Part shown: one piece after another, positions 22,228-38,299 of the stretch | Layout: each line of letters starts with the position of its first letter | How positions within the stretch are numbered: position 1 is the first letter of the stretch | Source: Nautilus pompilius | Taxonomy: Eukaryota; Mollusca; Cephalopoda; Nautilida; Nautilidae | Reading direction: 5' to 3' | DNA: 64,000 bases | Assembly: GCA_018389105.1 (NCBI GenBank) | Contig: JACATO010000121.1 | Span: 2,733,001-2,797,000, forward strand | Notes under the pieces: model-generated | The model's database searches: none | Told to the model about the DNA's origin: nothing | Seen by the model: the letters and a program-made list of their open reading frames with translations, nothing else | Translations under genes and position numbers: made by a program

Positions 22228-24746
22228 ATGTTTTTCATGCTTCGGACATTTTAGATATGGCGACGGAAGGAAAAGCTTTCATCCGAGTCGGAGCGAGTTG
22301 TCGAGGTAGCCCCACCGCTTTGCTGACATGGAGGTGGTGTGTGTGGGGGGGGGGGGTAGAGCGACGACGAAAATTTTGACACGGTGCCAGATATCTCCGC
22401 ACAGTCACGCAAACGGTGCATGCGAGCTCCTGCACACGCCATGGGGAAAGTGCAGATGTAGTTGTCTCGCTCTCCTGCCTGAGCTCAGCTGCAGATGATT
22501 AGATAAGCGTACGAGTGGACCGGTATCGGGCGCTGCCTGAGTTTTTCTGACAAGCCGTCTAGACTCCCACACATCTTCACGCGGCCGCGGAATCTTTCTT
22601 TGCATCTTCAGCTCTGCAGTCGTCGCTCGACCGTAACGAAAAATCTGCAGATATTTAATCGAAACTCTTCGTTAGGACGGGATGTTCCCCAGACTGCGCA
22701 GAGACCTGCCGCTGGATACAGAAATCGCGGTGATCTGAAAATCCGCTAGTCGTTTTGTTTTATCCTTAGTTTTTGTCTCATCCCTTTCTTTCTAATTTAC
22801 TTCGTGACTACAAAGTTACTAAAAAAAATGTGATAATCAAAAAAAATCCAAAGATAAATATAAGCTCTAAATTGTTTTACTATTTCGTTTTGTAAGTCAG
22901 TAGTTCTGTATTATTCATGAAACACGAAAGGATGTCGTTATCACATTACCCGACATTGACTACAGTTCCTTTTTAAATATCCTAAATGGATGCATAGAAC
23001 GAATCAGCTCACAGGTTTGTTGCCTAGCGACAATGAAAGGTGTCACATGATGAGTAATAAACATATCTAATCGTAGAAAGTATTTAATTTTATACATTTT
23101 TAATTTTTTTTTTAACTTAGCCTCGATGCTTTCGGTTTGAATTAAAAATCATGCCAAGAATTCATTTCAAACGTGTTTAGATAATGTCAGTATGACTTTT
23201 TTTTAACTCTTATTACCAAAGAGTGTGTAGCAGAATGATGGCCATTCAAAAGACATGCTGCGTCTGAAATGGTGGGTAGAAGCAAAAAATAAACTAAATG
23301 TACACAATTTTGTGGAGTTTAAAATATTTATAAACCATTAAGGTTTAACAATTAGATAATATTTTTCTTTGTACTAAACCATTAAATTAGACAATATCGT
23401 TTGTGGCCATCATTATATTTATTGGGAATTGCATATCCTCCGAGTAACGCAACAGTGAATGTACCTTAGTAAGATCGCAAGAATGGCTTTCTTTCAAACG
23501 CAGCCTTTAAAATTTATTTAAAGAGTAACATCGTCGACTACATTAGCAAGTATTCAAAATAAATGCGCATGTTATTAGCATAATGATTAGCATACTAATT
23601 TTCTTTGAAATCGCCACAATTAATTTTAAAACTATGTAATTCAATTACTTGCAAAATGCTCAAAGCCACGTAAGTTTTTATGAAACAAACGTAGAAAACT
23701 TTAAATTTAAAATATTTTCTATGTACTGTGTCTAATGTTACACCTTTAATTAATTAATCCATTCGTTGTGTATAAATTTCATTAAGGTACAGTTTGTTTG
23801 TTTGTTTTACTTATATAAAAGCAACTGTCTGAGAGAATTTTCACCTGGGAATGAGTATTAAGATGCCTTTTATCTACTGGGAAAATAATGGGTAGAGGAG
23901 GGTTGGTTGTTATAATCTAGACAAACTGTCCCTTTAAAGAACAGCCAGATTTCCCAAGCACTTAAAACAATCGCTTACTCAGCATCTTTTCCTCCCGTCA
24001 CCCAAGCCTCCTTTCCTTGTCACAGTTTCCAAAAACATGTACAGAAACTCGCTGTAATGTGACTGCTTGAACTCGTGGGAATCGTTTCATTTTTGGGGAG
24101 AATCCAACCTTTCACATTTGCAAGTTGTCTGACTTTTTCCTTTTTTTTTGTTTGTATGCGAGTGTTCTGGGTGACTTTCTATTGACTCCATTTCTCTAAT
24201 GACACCGGTTTGTCCAGAGGTCAGGTCGCGAGCTCATGTCGCTGCCCCGAAATCCCTTCGTTCTTTATGGGCAGCGTTCTTAGAAGAATAACTCCCGAGG
24301 TTTTAAATACGAGATTAGTCGTTGCTCGTTTCTGTATACAAGGGCTTGCACCGACTTGTCAACTTGGTTTGACAAAACGGGAATTTTTATGCGGAATATT
24401 TTTTTTCTCAAAGCGCCGTCTACTGGTGGATATTTAAACTAACAAGAGAGACAATCACGTTTATAACGCTGTAGCCAACAAATTTATTAGAAGTTGACGG
24501 AGAAAGAACAAAATTATAATAAAAATAGGTGGGATGAATATGAAAATGATGTTATCCAAATAAGCTGTATGTTTGTTTTCTTAGTCCCTTGAACACTGTA
24601 ATCGTTCATATACATTTTCTTTTAAAGTCGCATTATCACAATAAGATAGAATATTGCCCGTTAAGTGCCCAGTTGTTATTTTTTTTAAACATTAACAAGA
24701 GTAACTCTGAGGCCGAAACTTCAGCTCTGGGGTGAAACCCCTGGGT
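22228..24746. other. Intergenic, no gene seen
   Basis: A GC-richer block at 22230-22740 is followed by AT-rich unique sequence. If the exon candidate at 24747-24941 is real, its 3' UTR would occupy the right end; AATAAA on the minus strand near 24483-24488 could serve as its polyadenylation signal. Confidence 0.5.
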
Positions 24747-24941
24747 TTAGCTACGACCTTGTCCCCCACCGTAGTCGTCGAGGCCATTGTGGCGCTCGTG
24801 TTTCCAGTAGGGAACCTGCACGGGGTGGGTGAGGGTCCACCGGTTCGGCCTAAAGTCATAACCCTTGGGGGGTAGAGAGTAACTCAGCCGGCACAGGAAA
24901 ACGATGTCGCAGTTGAATGTCGCTATGCCCGTGAAGATTCC
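24747..24941 (-). CDS. Candidate terminal exon of an unidentified gene
   Basis: A 64-codon frame with stop, opening directly after a possible acceptor (CGGGTAG). It reads GIFTGIATFNCDIVFLCRLS, then YSLPPKGYDFRPNRWTLTHP and ends GLDDYGGGQGRS. The first 20 residues are hydrophobic enough for a membrane segment and the tail is polar and Gly-rich. Codon third positions favour G and C, unlike the surrounding AT-rich DNA, and there is no simple-sequence bias. The polypyrimidine tract is poor. I do not recognise the family and found no upstream exon with confidence. A chance frame in a GC-rich patch is the alternative. Confidence 0.4.
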   Translation of the reverse strand, partial: GIFTGIATFNCDIVFLCRLSYSLPPKGYDFRPNRWTLTHPVQVPYWKHERHNGLDDYGGGQGRS

Positions 24942-25945
24942 CTACCCGAATTTTGCTGACTTGTCACGTAAAATGTACTCGTTTCATTTCAAGTTTAAAA
25001 GCTGTAAAACCACATAAGAAACACAACATCAACAACAACAACAACAACCCCCCCTCAACAAGATTACAACACGTGCAAGAAAATTTAAATCGATAGAAAA
25101 AAATAAATAAAATATCTGCTATAAACAGAAAAGCTGAAGGCGAAAGAGAAAACGAGTTGTTTTCTTTTCTCAAACTTTCAGACCCCTGACATTAAAAATG
25201 TCAAATACATTTACATTATTAAACGGTTTTCAAAAGAAACTTTCCTCCGGCAAACTTATAGAACTATCGATGTGTAATTTCAAATGTATACCACTGGACT
25301 GATCCCGCAAATGTGTTTGCTTTTTCCTCTGTAAGAGAACATTTTTTACAAACATCTCGTGTTTCTATGTTGTTGTTGTTGTTTTTTTTTTAATGTGACC
25401 TGCTGTCATCAGCGAAGTTTGTGCAAACAGTTCCCAGCTGTAGGATTCGCCCGCCCACACTTAAAGTAGAAGATGGGGTCTGTGTCCTGGTCATCGTTAA
25501 ACGTAATAGCGAAGCAGCCGCGATGACGTCGTCATGGTGGTGACGTCACGTCTCTCAGCCACTCGTAGCATTGTTCTCGCTTAGAAAAAACGACTAGTTA
25601 CATACCTGAATAAGAAATACTACTACTACTACTACTAATAATAATAATTCCTTCTTTTTACCGTTGAGTGCCTTTATTTATAAAGGATTTTCTGTGCGAA
25701 ATTTATAGTGTGCTGCGCGCGCTTGGCTTGCTTGTGCGACACACACAAAGAGTGTGAGAGAGTGAAAGTGAGTAGGAGGTTGGGACTGGGTGTGGTCACC
25801 AGGCACTAGCTTTCTAATGGTCGTATTGACCGAGCTGTTTGTGTTTTGTTTTTTTTTTTGTTTTCACAGGGGGACGGGATCAATGGCAGCAGCTGTTAAG
25901 CATACAGACGAGATTTTGTAAACACAAGGCTGTTGATAACAGACA

Positions 25946-26043
25946 CACATACTCTCTCTCTCTCTCTCATATTCTCTGTCTGTTACATACACACATACTC
26001 TCTCTCTCTCTCTCTTATTCTCTGTCTGTTACATACACACATA

Positions 26044-26074
<31 letters not shown>

Positions 26075-26156
26075 TCTCTGTCTGTTACATACACACATAC
26101 TCCTCTCTCTCTCTCTCTCTCTCTTATTCTCTGTCTGTTACATACATACACACATA

Positions 26157-26187
<31 letters not shown>

Positions 26188-26475
26188 TCTCTGTCTGTTA
26201 TATACACACATACTCTCTCTCTCTCTCTCCTCTCTCTCATATTCTCTCTGTCTGTTACATACACACATACTCTCTCTCTCTCTCTCTTATTCTCTGTCTG
26301 TTACATACACACATACTCTCCTCTCTCTCTCTCTCATATTCTCTGTCTGTTATATACACACATACTCTCTCTCTCTCTCATATTCTCTGTCTGTTACATA
26401 CACACATACTCTCTCTCTCTCTCTCTCATATTCTCTGTCTGTTACATACACACATACTCTCTCTCTCTCTCTCTT
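25946..26475. repeat. CT-rich tandem array with CTGTCTGTTACATACACA units
   Basis: About ten units of roughly 45-60 bp, each built from a CT run, then TATTCTCTGTCTGTTACATA and CACACATACT. Length variation lies in the CT run. The long plus-strand open frames across it (25839-26558 and 25933-26514) are products of the repeat and not genes. Confidence 0.95.
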
Positions 26476-26559
26476 TTGAACACCTTCACAAGAAGGCTCC
26501 GCAAAAGAACTTGAAGCAAACGAAAAACCTCGGCTTTAACCGAATAAACTGGCAGTAAG

Positions 26560-31575
<5,016 letters not shown>

Positions 31576-31581
31576 GGGGAG

Positions 31582-31631
<50 letters not shown>

Positions 31632-33103
31632 TGACGTCAGTATATATATAGAGGAGATGAGAGAGAGAGAAGAGAGGAGAGGGGGAGAGAGAGAGAGAGG
31701 AGATAGAGGAGGAGAGAGGACATTATATAGAGAGGAGAGAGAGGAGAGAGAGATGACGTCAGTATATATAGAGAGCGAGTAAAGAGAGAGAGAGATGACG
31801 TCCGTAGCTCTATCTATCTAGAGAGAGTAAGAGAGAGAGAGAGAGAGATGACGTTCAGTATCTATAGAGAGAGTAAGAGGGAGAGAGAGAGGATGGATGA
31901 GAGAGATTGAGTGCCGTATATATATAGAGAGAGTAAGAGAGAGAAGAGATGACGTCAGTATATATAGAGAGAGTAAGAGAGAGAGAAGATGACGTCAGTA
32001 TATATATAGAGAGTAAGAGAGAGAGAGATTGACGTCAGTATATATAGAGAGAGTAAGAGAGAGAGATGACGTCAGTATATATAGAGAGAGTAAGAGGGAG
32101 AGAGAGAGATGGAGAGAGAGATGACGTCGTCAGTATATATATAGCGAGAGTAAGAAGAGAGAGAGAGATGAGTCCGTATATATATAGAAGAGAGAGGAGA
32201 GAGAGAGAGAGAATGACGTCAGTATATATAGAGAGTAAGAGAGAGAGAGAGAGAGGATGACGTCAGTATCTATAGAGATAGTAAAGAGCGTCAGAGAATA
32301 GAGAGAGTAACGGAGAGAAGAGATGAGGCAGAGAGAGTCAGCTGAGAGTAGACGCTTGAGAAGCGAGAGAGAGAGAGATGACGTCAGTATATATAGAGAG
32401 AGTAAGAGAGAGAGAGATGACGTCAGTATATATAGAGAGAGTAAGAGAGAGATGGAGAGAGAGAGATGGAGAGAGACAGAGAGAGAGAGATGACGTCAGT
32501 ATATATAGAGAGAGTAAGAGAGAGAGAGATGACGTCAGTATATATAGAGAGAGTAAGAGGGAGAGAGAGAGATGGAGAGAGAGATGACGTCAGTAGTATA
32601 TCTAGAGAGAGTAAGAGAGAGAGATGACGTCAGTATATATAGAGAGAGTAAGAGAGAGAGAGACAGAGAGAGAGAGATGACGTCAGTATATATATAGAGA
32701 GACGAGAGAGAGAGAGATGACGTCAGTATATATAGAGAGAGTAAGAGGGAGAGAGAGAGAGAGATGGAGAGAGACAGAGAGAGAGAGATGACGTCAGTAT
32801 ATATAGAGAGAGTAAGAGAGAGAGAGATGACGTCAGTATATATAGAGAGAGTAAGAGGGAGAGAGAGAGATGGAGAGAGAGATGACGTCAGTATATATAG
32901 AGAGAGTAAGAGAGAGATGACGTCAGTATATATAGAGAGAGTAAGAGAGAGAGAGACAGAGAGAGAGAGATGACGCCAGTATATATATAGAGAGTAAGAG
33001 AGAGAGAGATGACGTCAGTATATATAGAGAGAGTAAGAGGAGAGAGAGAGATGGAGAGAGAGATGACGTCAGTATATATATAGAGAGTAAGAGAGAGAGA
33101 GAG
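31576..33103. repeat. (GA)n satellite with repeated CRE octamers
   Basis: About 1.5 kb of units near 40-55 bp with the consensus GAGATGACGTCAGTATATAT followed by AGAGAGAGTAAGAGAGAGA. I count about 22 perfect TGACGTCA octamers and several one-base variants. The right two thirds (from about 32370) is nearly uniform, while the left part has many single-base changes, which may reflect array-edge decay or sequencing error. Long frames on both strands here are repeat artefacts. Confidence 0.95.
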
Positions 33104-33221
33104 CAGCAACACGCATACAAAGGTGCGCGTGAAGAAACGATCATTTCTATTTCACTGTGACGTCACACAACAGATTTCGTTTGCGAGTCAATAGAATAAA
33201 TGGAAGTTTTATGCGCTGCTT

Positions 33222-33417
33222 ATGAGGAACTCGTCCATGGCAACGTTAGAATTGCTGAATTTTATTTTACCTAGTCGTGGTTCAGGTGAATGTATAAATC
33301 CGAAAATGGAAACAGAAGAAGAAAAGGAAGAATCTGCGTATAATCTGCTTGGACATCCGGGCCGAGAAAGAAACGACGTGCATGTGAAGTCGGAAACTCA
33401 AATTGCTTCCCTGAAAG
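33222..33417 (+). CDS. Weak candidate first exon downstream of the CRE array
   Basis: The frame from ATG 33222 (MRNSSMATLELLNFILPSRG) has a second ATG at 33306 (METEEEKEESAYNLLGHPGR) and runs to SETQIASLK, where GTATGT could be a donor. The composition is protein-like and acidic-to-basic without simple repeats. No family was recognised and no downstream exon was found, so this may be chance. It is recorded because it lies about 120-200 bp after the CRE-rich array. Confidence 0.22.
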
Positions 33418-33440
33418 TATGTACATTATTAAATCAAACA

Positions 33441-33598
33441 GGATGTGTGATATCCTATGACTTATATGAACAATAAATAACGTGGAGCTCGAAGATTGGA
33501 TTAAGCACAATAAATAGCGTAAAACTTAAGGGTTAGATTAAGCAGGATGTGTGATATCCTATAACTTATATGAACAATAAGTAACGTGGAACTTGAGG
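33441..33598 (+). repeat. Direct duplication, two copies of about 60 bp
   Basis: GGATGTGTGATATCCTATGA followed by CTTATATGAACAATAA and TAACGTGGA occurs near 33441 and again, with a few changes, near 33546. The spacer includes the shared GATTAAGCA block. Confidence 0.85.
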
Positions 33599-33603
33599 GC
33601 ATT

Positions 33604-34309
33604 CCCGCTAAGTCGATGGCCTTGTTTAGTTTTGCACTTGATTCGTATTCGTAAAATTTTTAAAAATACAATACACAGGAAAGGTTTTTAAAAATTGTAA
33701 TGAAACCACAATTTTTTTTTAATGTTTTTTGTTTCAATTTTTAATATTACCAGTTAATATTTGGAAGAACAAAGTCAAGAACTGTTTTGTGTTAAAACGT
33801 TTTTGCTGTCTGTGGATTCACGTGGCCTGGTGAGGGAAACTAAGCCAACACCAAGTCTGGTAACTCCGTCAGCGTTCTGGCCTCGCTCGCTTCTCAGATC
33901 TTTGCCCGAAAATATTCGGGCGTCGGCGAAAGTTGATTCTGCGCATGCTCAGGTACACTTTTTTGTTGTTGTTGCTCGTCACGTGTAACACACAAAGATT
34001 CCAAGTTCTTGCCAGATGAACTTTCCCATTGGCGTTTCTCTAATGTTTGCGAAAATCGTCGAATTTGCCTTATCGTTGGTGTGATGTGTATCTGCTTTGC
34101 AGTAAATGTTTTTTTTTTACACCAGCTACCAAGATTTAATTAGTTTATCCTAACCAGCGCACGTGCACAAGTTGTTTTTTCCATTTGATACTTGTTTGTT
34201 CTCCTTAGTCGTTTCTCTCGATGGACGGTTGAGAAGTATTCGTCACCGATGTCTCTTCTGGGCGTCTTTTCGCGAGTTCCTCAGATGTTGGGAAAATTGC
34301 GTAGTAGGC

Positions 34310-34384
<75 letters not shown>

Positions 34385-35636
34385 TCATGCACAGTAGATA
34401 CTGCATTCCTAATTGATGGGAAGTTTTGTTCCGCATACCACCCTCGCATCACGCCATCGTCTGTTCTTCTATTCTTTTCTACTGGTACTGACTGCTAACT
34501 AGAACAAATTCGGATTTTTCATAGTAATAATAAATGAGGAGAATTCCTGGGTATTTGTCTAAATCTACCCTGACGGACAAAGTTGATAATGTCTTCTATT
34601 GTGCTAACAGCTAATTCATTGTGCCTCGATGGGAAGGGCACCTAGGTCTCGGTGAAGCCGGATCATCACAGAGCTACTTTAGCTACACAGGCCTCGTGTC
34701 CATATCTTCTCTCCTCTACTTCGGCCCGGCAGCTATTACTGGCAAGCTAGTGTGAAACTGGAATTGGAAACATGCCTTTGGTTCGGTTTCAGGATCTTGG
34801 AAGATTGAGAAAACGGAGAAGAGCGACAGAAGAGATAATACGGCTCTTCGACGCTAATTTGACGGCTGTGGGGTTTTGTTTCATCTGCCATAATGACTTC
34901 GTACATTTTAATGCTTCTATTATTACCACGGTCGTCTAAAATGCACTATGAGCAGAAGAAAAAGAAATACAGATTTAAAAATTTTGTTTATATTGTTAGA
35001 AATACCAACAAGGGGGAATTCTAACTTTAAAAAGTGTTATGTTCTCGAACAGCAGGCTGATTTATATATAGTTGATTATATAATATAAAGTCCTTCACAG
35101 AGCTTTTACTAACTGGTCGTCAAATTTCTAACGAATCTTTAGATTAGAAACGATTATCTTACCAAAAAGGTTGCTTTTAAATCTGTTTAAATCTAGATTT
35201 TGCCTTTTCACCAGTTATGGCGATCTCTGATTCAACAAGAATACCTTGACAATACCGGATTTTGTATTTCAGTAAAGTGAGAGAGCTGATCTTTCGATCC
35301 AGGCAGTAAGTAAATAAGTATACGACCTCTTTACCGGTGATCGACTGCACCGTTGACAAATTCTCAAAACCGATTTGAGCGAGATTTTGACATGGCAGCG
35401 CTCTGCATTTCGAATAACTGGTCCGCCGCCATCGTTACCAGTTCACATGGATAGCAGTCAACCATATATGCCGAACGCTAGAAGTTTAAGATGCTTTCCG
35501 GGGGCTAGTTTATAATTAGAAAGATAAGAATAGATGACACTGTTACCCGCTGTGACGTGAGATGGCTGCTGAAGCTCTCTCGCTGGTGGAGCGATATCGG
35601 ATGCCGTTTATATGACGTCAATGCACATACATCTCC

Positions 35637-35692
<56 letters not shown>

Positions 35693-37006
35693 GCTTGACT
35701 GTAATTCTCAAGCAGCTCTGGCAAACAGGCGATATTCTGTATCACACGTCATAATTGTGGAGAATGTATCTCTACACGGACAGATGGCAGTGGAGGTGGG
35801 ATTAAATATGGTAATCTAAAAGAGGCGAATTGCTAAACTGCAGTTGTGTTCTGTGTTCATTGGGCTGTTTACTCCTTAGTCGTCTTGCGAGCTTCCGGTT
35901 CGGTATGGAAAAATCTTTGTAAGGTTCCACAGTCCATCGGTCCCAAGATTTTACAAATCGAATTGACATCTGTCCCTCCGCGACGTGGCGGTATCGCGAA
36001 ACATCAGAGCCGAGCGCTAATAATGGCGCGGCCTGATGGAATTCGCGGGATGCGGAAAGGGGACGTGAAAGAGAACTCGGCTTGTATTACTACTCTCCCT
36101 CTGTCTGTTCAGTCACACGATTTATTGATAGTCGCTTAGCCTAGTAGCTTTCCTTTTTCTTCTCGGTATATATATATATTAAAAAAAATGGGATTTCGCG
36201 TTTCTTATAAATGCTGTTTACTGAAAACTTTTGAAATCCACAGAGCAACATCAGGTAGCAAAAGAAATCAGGGGAGTGTTCAAAGCCCTTCATTGACTGC
36301 TTGGCGAGATTATAATTTCTGCTGTTAATTATTTTAAAAAAAAACCAAAAATACAAACTCATTTGAAAGGAAACGAAATCGCGCTGGTTGTTTCAAACTT
36401 TCAGCTGTGCGTGAGAAACCATATACAGGGAGTCTGAAAAATTAACCACTTCGGGGTAATCAGTCTTTTGACGAAGCTGGCTACTGAAATGCGCTTTCAT
36501 GTCTGCGATCTGTGAGCTGTGTCATCTGATGCTTTCATGTATAACTGATACAATAGGAAAACAAATCTTCACCTTTATATAGAAATTATGTATTCTTCAC
36601 GCGCTTGAAAGTTGCTGCTAAATACTGCACATTGTTGTAATTGGCTGTGGTGGGCAGCTTTATAGCCTTAATAACAGATTTTAAATATTCTGGAAAACAT
36701 CTATAGTATCCAATAAAGAGAACGACTTCTATTCATCCACAATGAGAGCATTTAACTGGCTCAATAATGGAGGTTTTCTCCAGCCCGCAGCTATTCAATT
36801 GGGTTTAGATCTGGAAAGCAAGCAGCCAGCCCACTACAGCAGCAGCCACACTCTCCATCTTGCTTCTTTGAGGTTCGCTTGCGGTCGCTGTCCTGTAGAA
36901 AACTATGCTTTCATCTCAACAGTTTCCTGTTGATAGTAAAATTTCGTTTTCAGTTCCAACCGATAAACTCCTTTTGGGGTTATACAATTCCAGAAAAGTC
37001 TTTAGA
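33604..37006. other. Intergenic, microsatellites only
   Basis: Contains a (GT)n tract at about 34309-34381 and an (ATA)n tract at about 35636-35690. A CpG-richer block lies at 35840-36130. No exon with splice signals and a recognisable protein was found. Confidence 0.55.
34309..34381. repeat. (GT)n microsatellite, about 35 units
   Basis: An uninterrupted GT run, preceded by GGCG and followed by GCGCTCATGCAC. The VCVCVC and THTHTH frames over it are artefacts. Confidence 0.97.
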
Positions 37007-37324
37007 TTACCACTCCTTGAAAAACGTCACCAGACTTTTTATTATTAGAACGTCTGCAAGCGGTCTCCAGATCTGAGCCACGCCATCTGATAAATAACTC
37101 GTGTTTGTTTTTGTTGTTGTTGTTGTTTTTTTTTTTTTTACCAGTCTACTAAACTTTACCGTTAAATCCTGGTCTCGAAAACTATGGATGTTATTTATGT
37201 CTACTATTTTATGCAATCCTCTATAATGCGGCGAGTTAGTTACCGGTTGAGGGGTAATAACGGCTACTCTATATTCCTGCAGTTCCTTGGCAACCCGTGC
37301 CAGTAGTTCTTCTTCCTTTACCAT
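37007..37324 (-). CDS. Weak candidate ORF or first exon, unidentified
   Basis: A 105-codon frame starting MVKEEELLARVAKELQEYRV and continuing TPQPVTNSPHYRGLHKIVDI, with a charged, possibly helical start. After about residue 60 it enters a poly-Lys/Thr stretch caused by an A run and (CAA)n, so a real exon would have to end before that, for example at ACG/GTAAAG near 37157. The composition of the first 55 residues is natural-looking. No homology is known to me. Confidence 0.25.
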   Translation of the reverse strand: MVKEEELLARVAKELQEYRVAVITPQPVTNSPHYRGLHKIVDINNIHSFRDQDLTVKFSRLVKKKKTTTTTKTNTSYLSDGVAQIWRPLADVLIIKSLVTFFKEW

Positions 37325-37945
37325 TCATTCTCCGCGCCTTTCTGTCCTGAGCCACAGCAGTCTCTAGGCTTATCAGTTGTTCCGTGCTGCGTAATGAAGG
37401 ACTTGGTTAACGGCAATGCCAAAGCCCCTAACGCTCTACAGCTCGCGCCCTGACGTCAGCACTGATCGGTTTTCGCCTGAGAGGGTTAATAAACCACACG
37501 CTGAAACCAATGTTTGCATATACGTCGTACAAAAGTCTACCCGGTTTACTGTATGACTTTTTTTTCTCAATAGAATTTCGAGATCTAGTTATTCGTCAGC
37601 AATTTTCGGGCTACAATAAACGGTACGTGATTCGCATACACGAAAATGGAAATATTCATAACGTTTCTCCTTTTTCTTGTACTTGTTGTACGTGAAAACA
37701 TCAGGTGGCAGTTCTTCTCCCCTGCCGGCAGATGGCCATTCGTCAACGTTCTTTCTCAAAAAATCAGGAATAACTTTCCCGAAATTTCTCCAAAACTGTT
37801 ATCATAATCAGTGAATTAATATTGAAAGGCTTTCCGAGTAATGGCATCCAACACAACCACACAACACGGCTTACTGTGTGGCGGCGTTATTGCGGAGATC
37901 TTTTTTTGTTGCTGTTGCTGATGTAAGCTGGACTTCGTTACGATT

Positions 37946-38299
37946 CCAGAAGCCTCGAACGCCACCGGTCACCGGACGGACGGACCGTTCCAGAAGCCTC
38001 GAACGTCATCGGTCACCGGACGGACGGACCGTTCCAGAAGCCTCGAACGTCACCGGTCACCGGACGGACGGACCGTTCCAGAAGCCTCGAACGTCACCGG
38101 TCACCGGACGGACGGACCGTTCCAGAAGCCTCGAACGTCACCGGTCACCGGACGGACGGACCGTTCCAGAAGCCTCGAACGTCACCGGTCACCGGACGGA
38201 CGGACCGTTCCAGAAGCCTCGAACGTCACCGGTCACCGGACGGACGGACCGTTCCAGAAGCCTCGAACGTCACCGGTCACCGGACGGACGGACCGTTCC
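37946..38299. repeat. 44-bp minisatellite, about 8 units
   Basis: Units begin GTTCCAGAAGCCTCGAACGT and continue CACCGGTCACCGGACGGACG; starts at 37987, 38031, 38075, 38119, 38163, 38207 and 38251 give an exact 44-bp period. Most units are identical; the first two differ by one base (GCCACC, GTCATC). Each contains TTCCAGAA, a two-unit heat-shock-element dyad. The 141-codon frame through it repeats every 44 residues and is an artefact. Confidence 0.96.

Noticed and set aside
25839..26558. 239- and 193-codon plus-strand frames rich in Ser/Leu
   Set aside because: They are translations of a CT-rich tandem array and change with the repeat length.
32066..33144. Several frames on both strands with SVYIERVRER or SLSLYIYT repeats
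   Set aside because: All come from the GA/CRE satellite.
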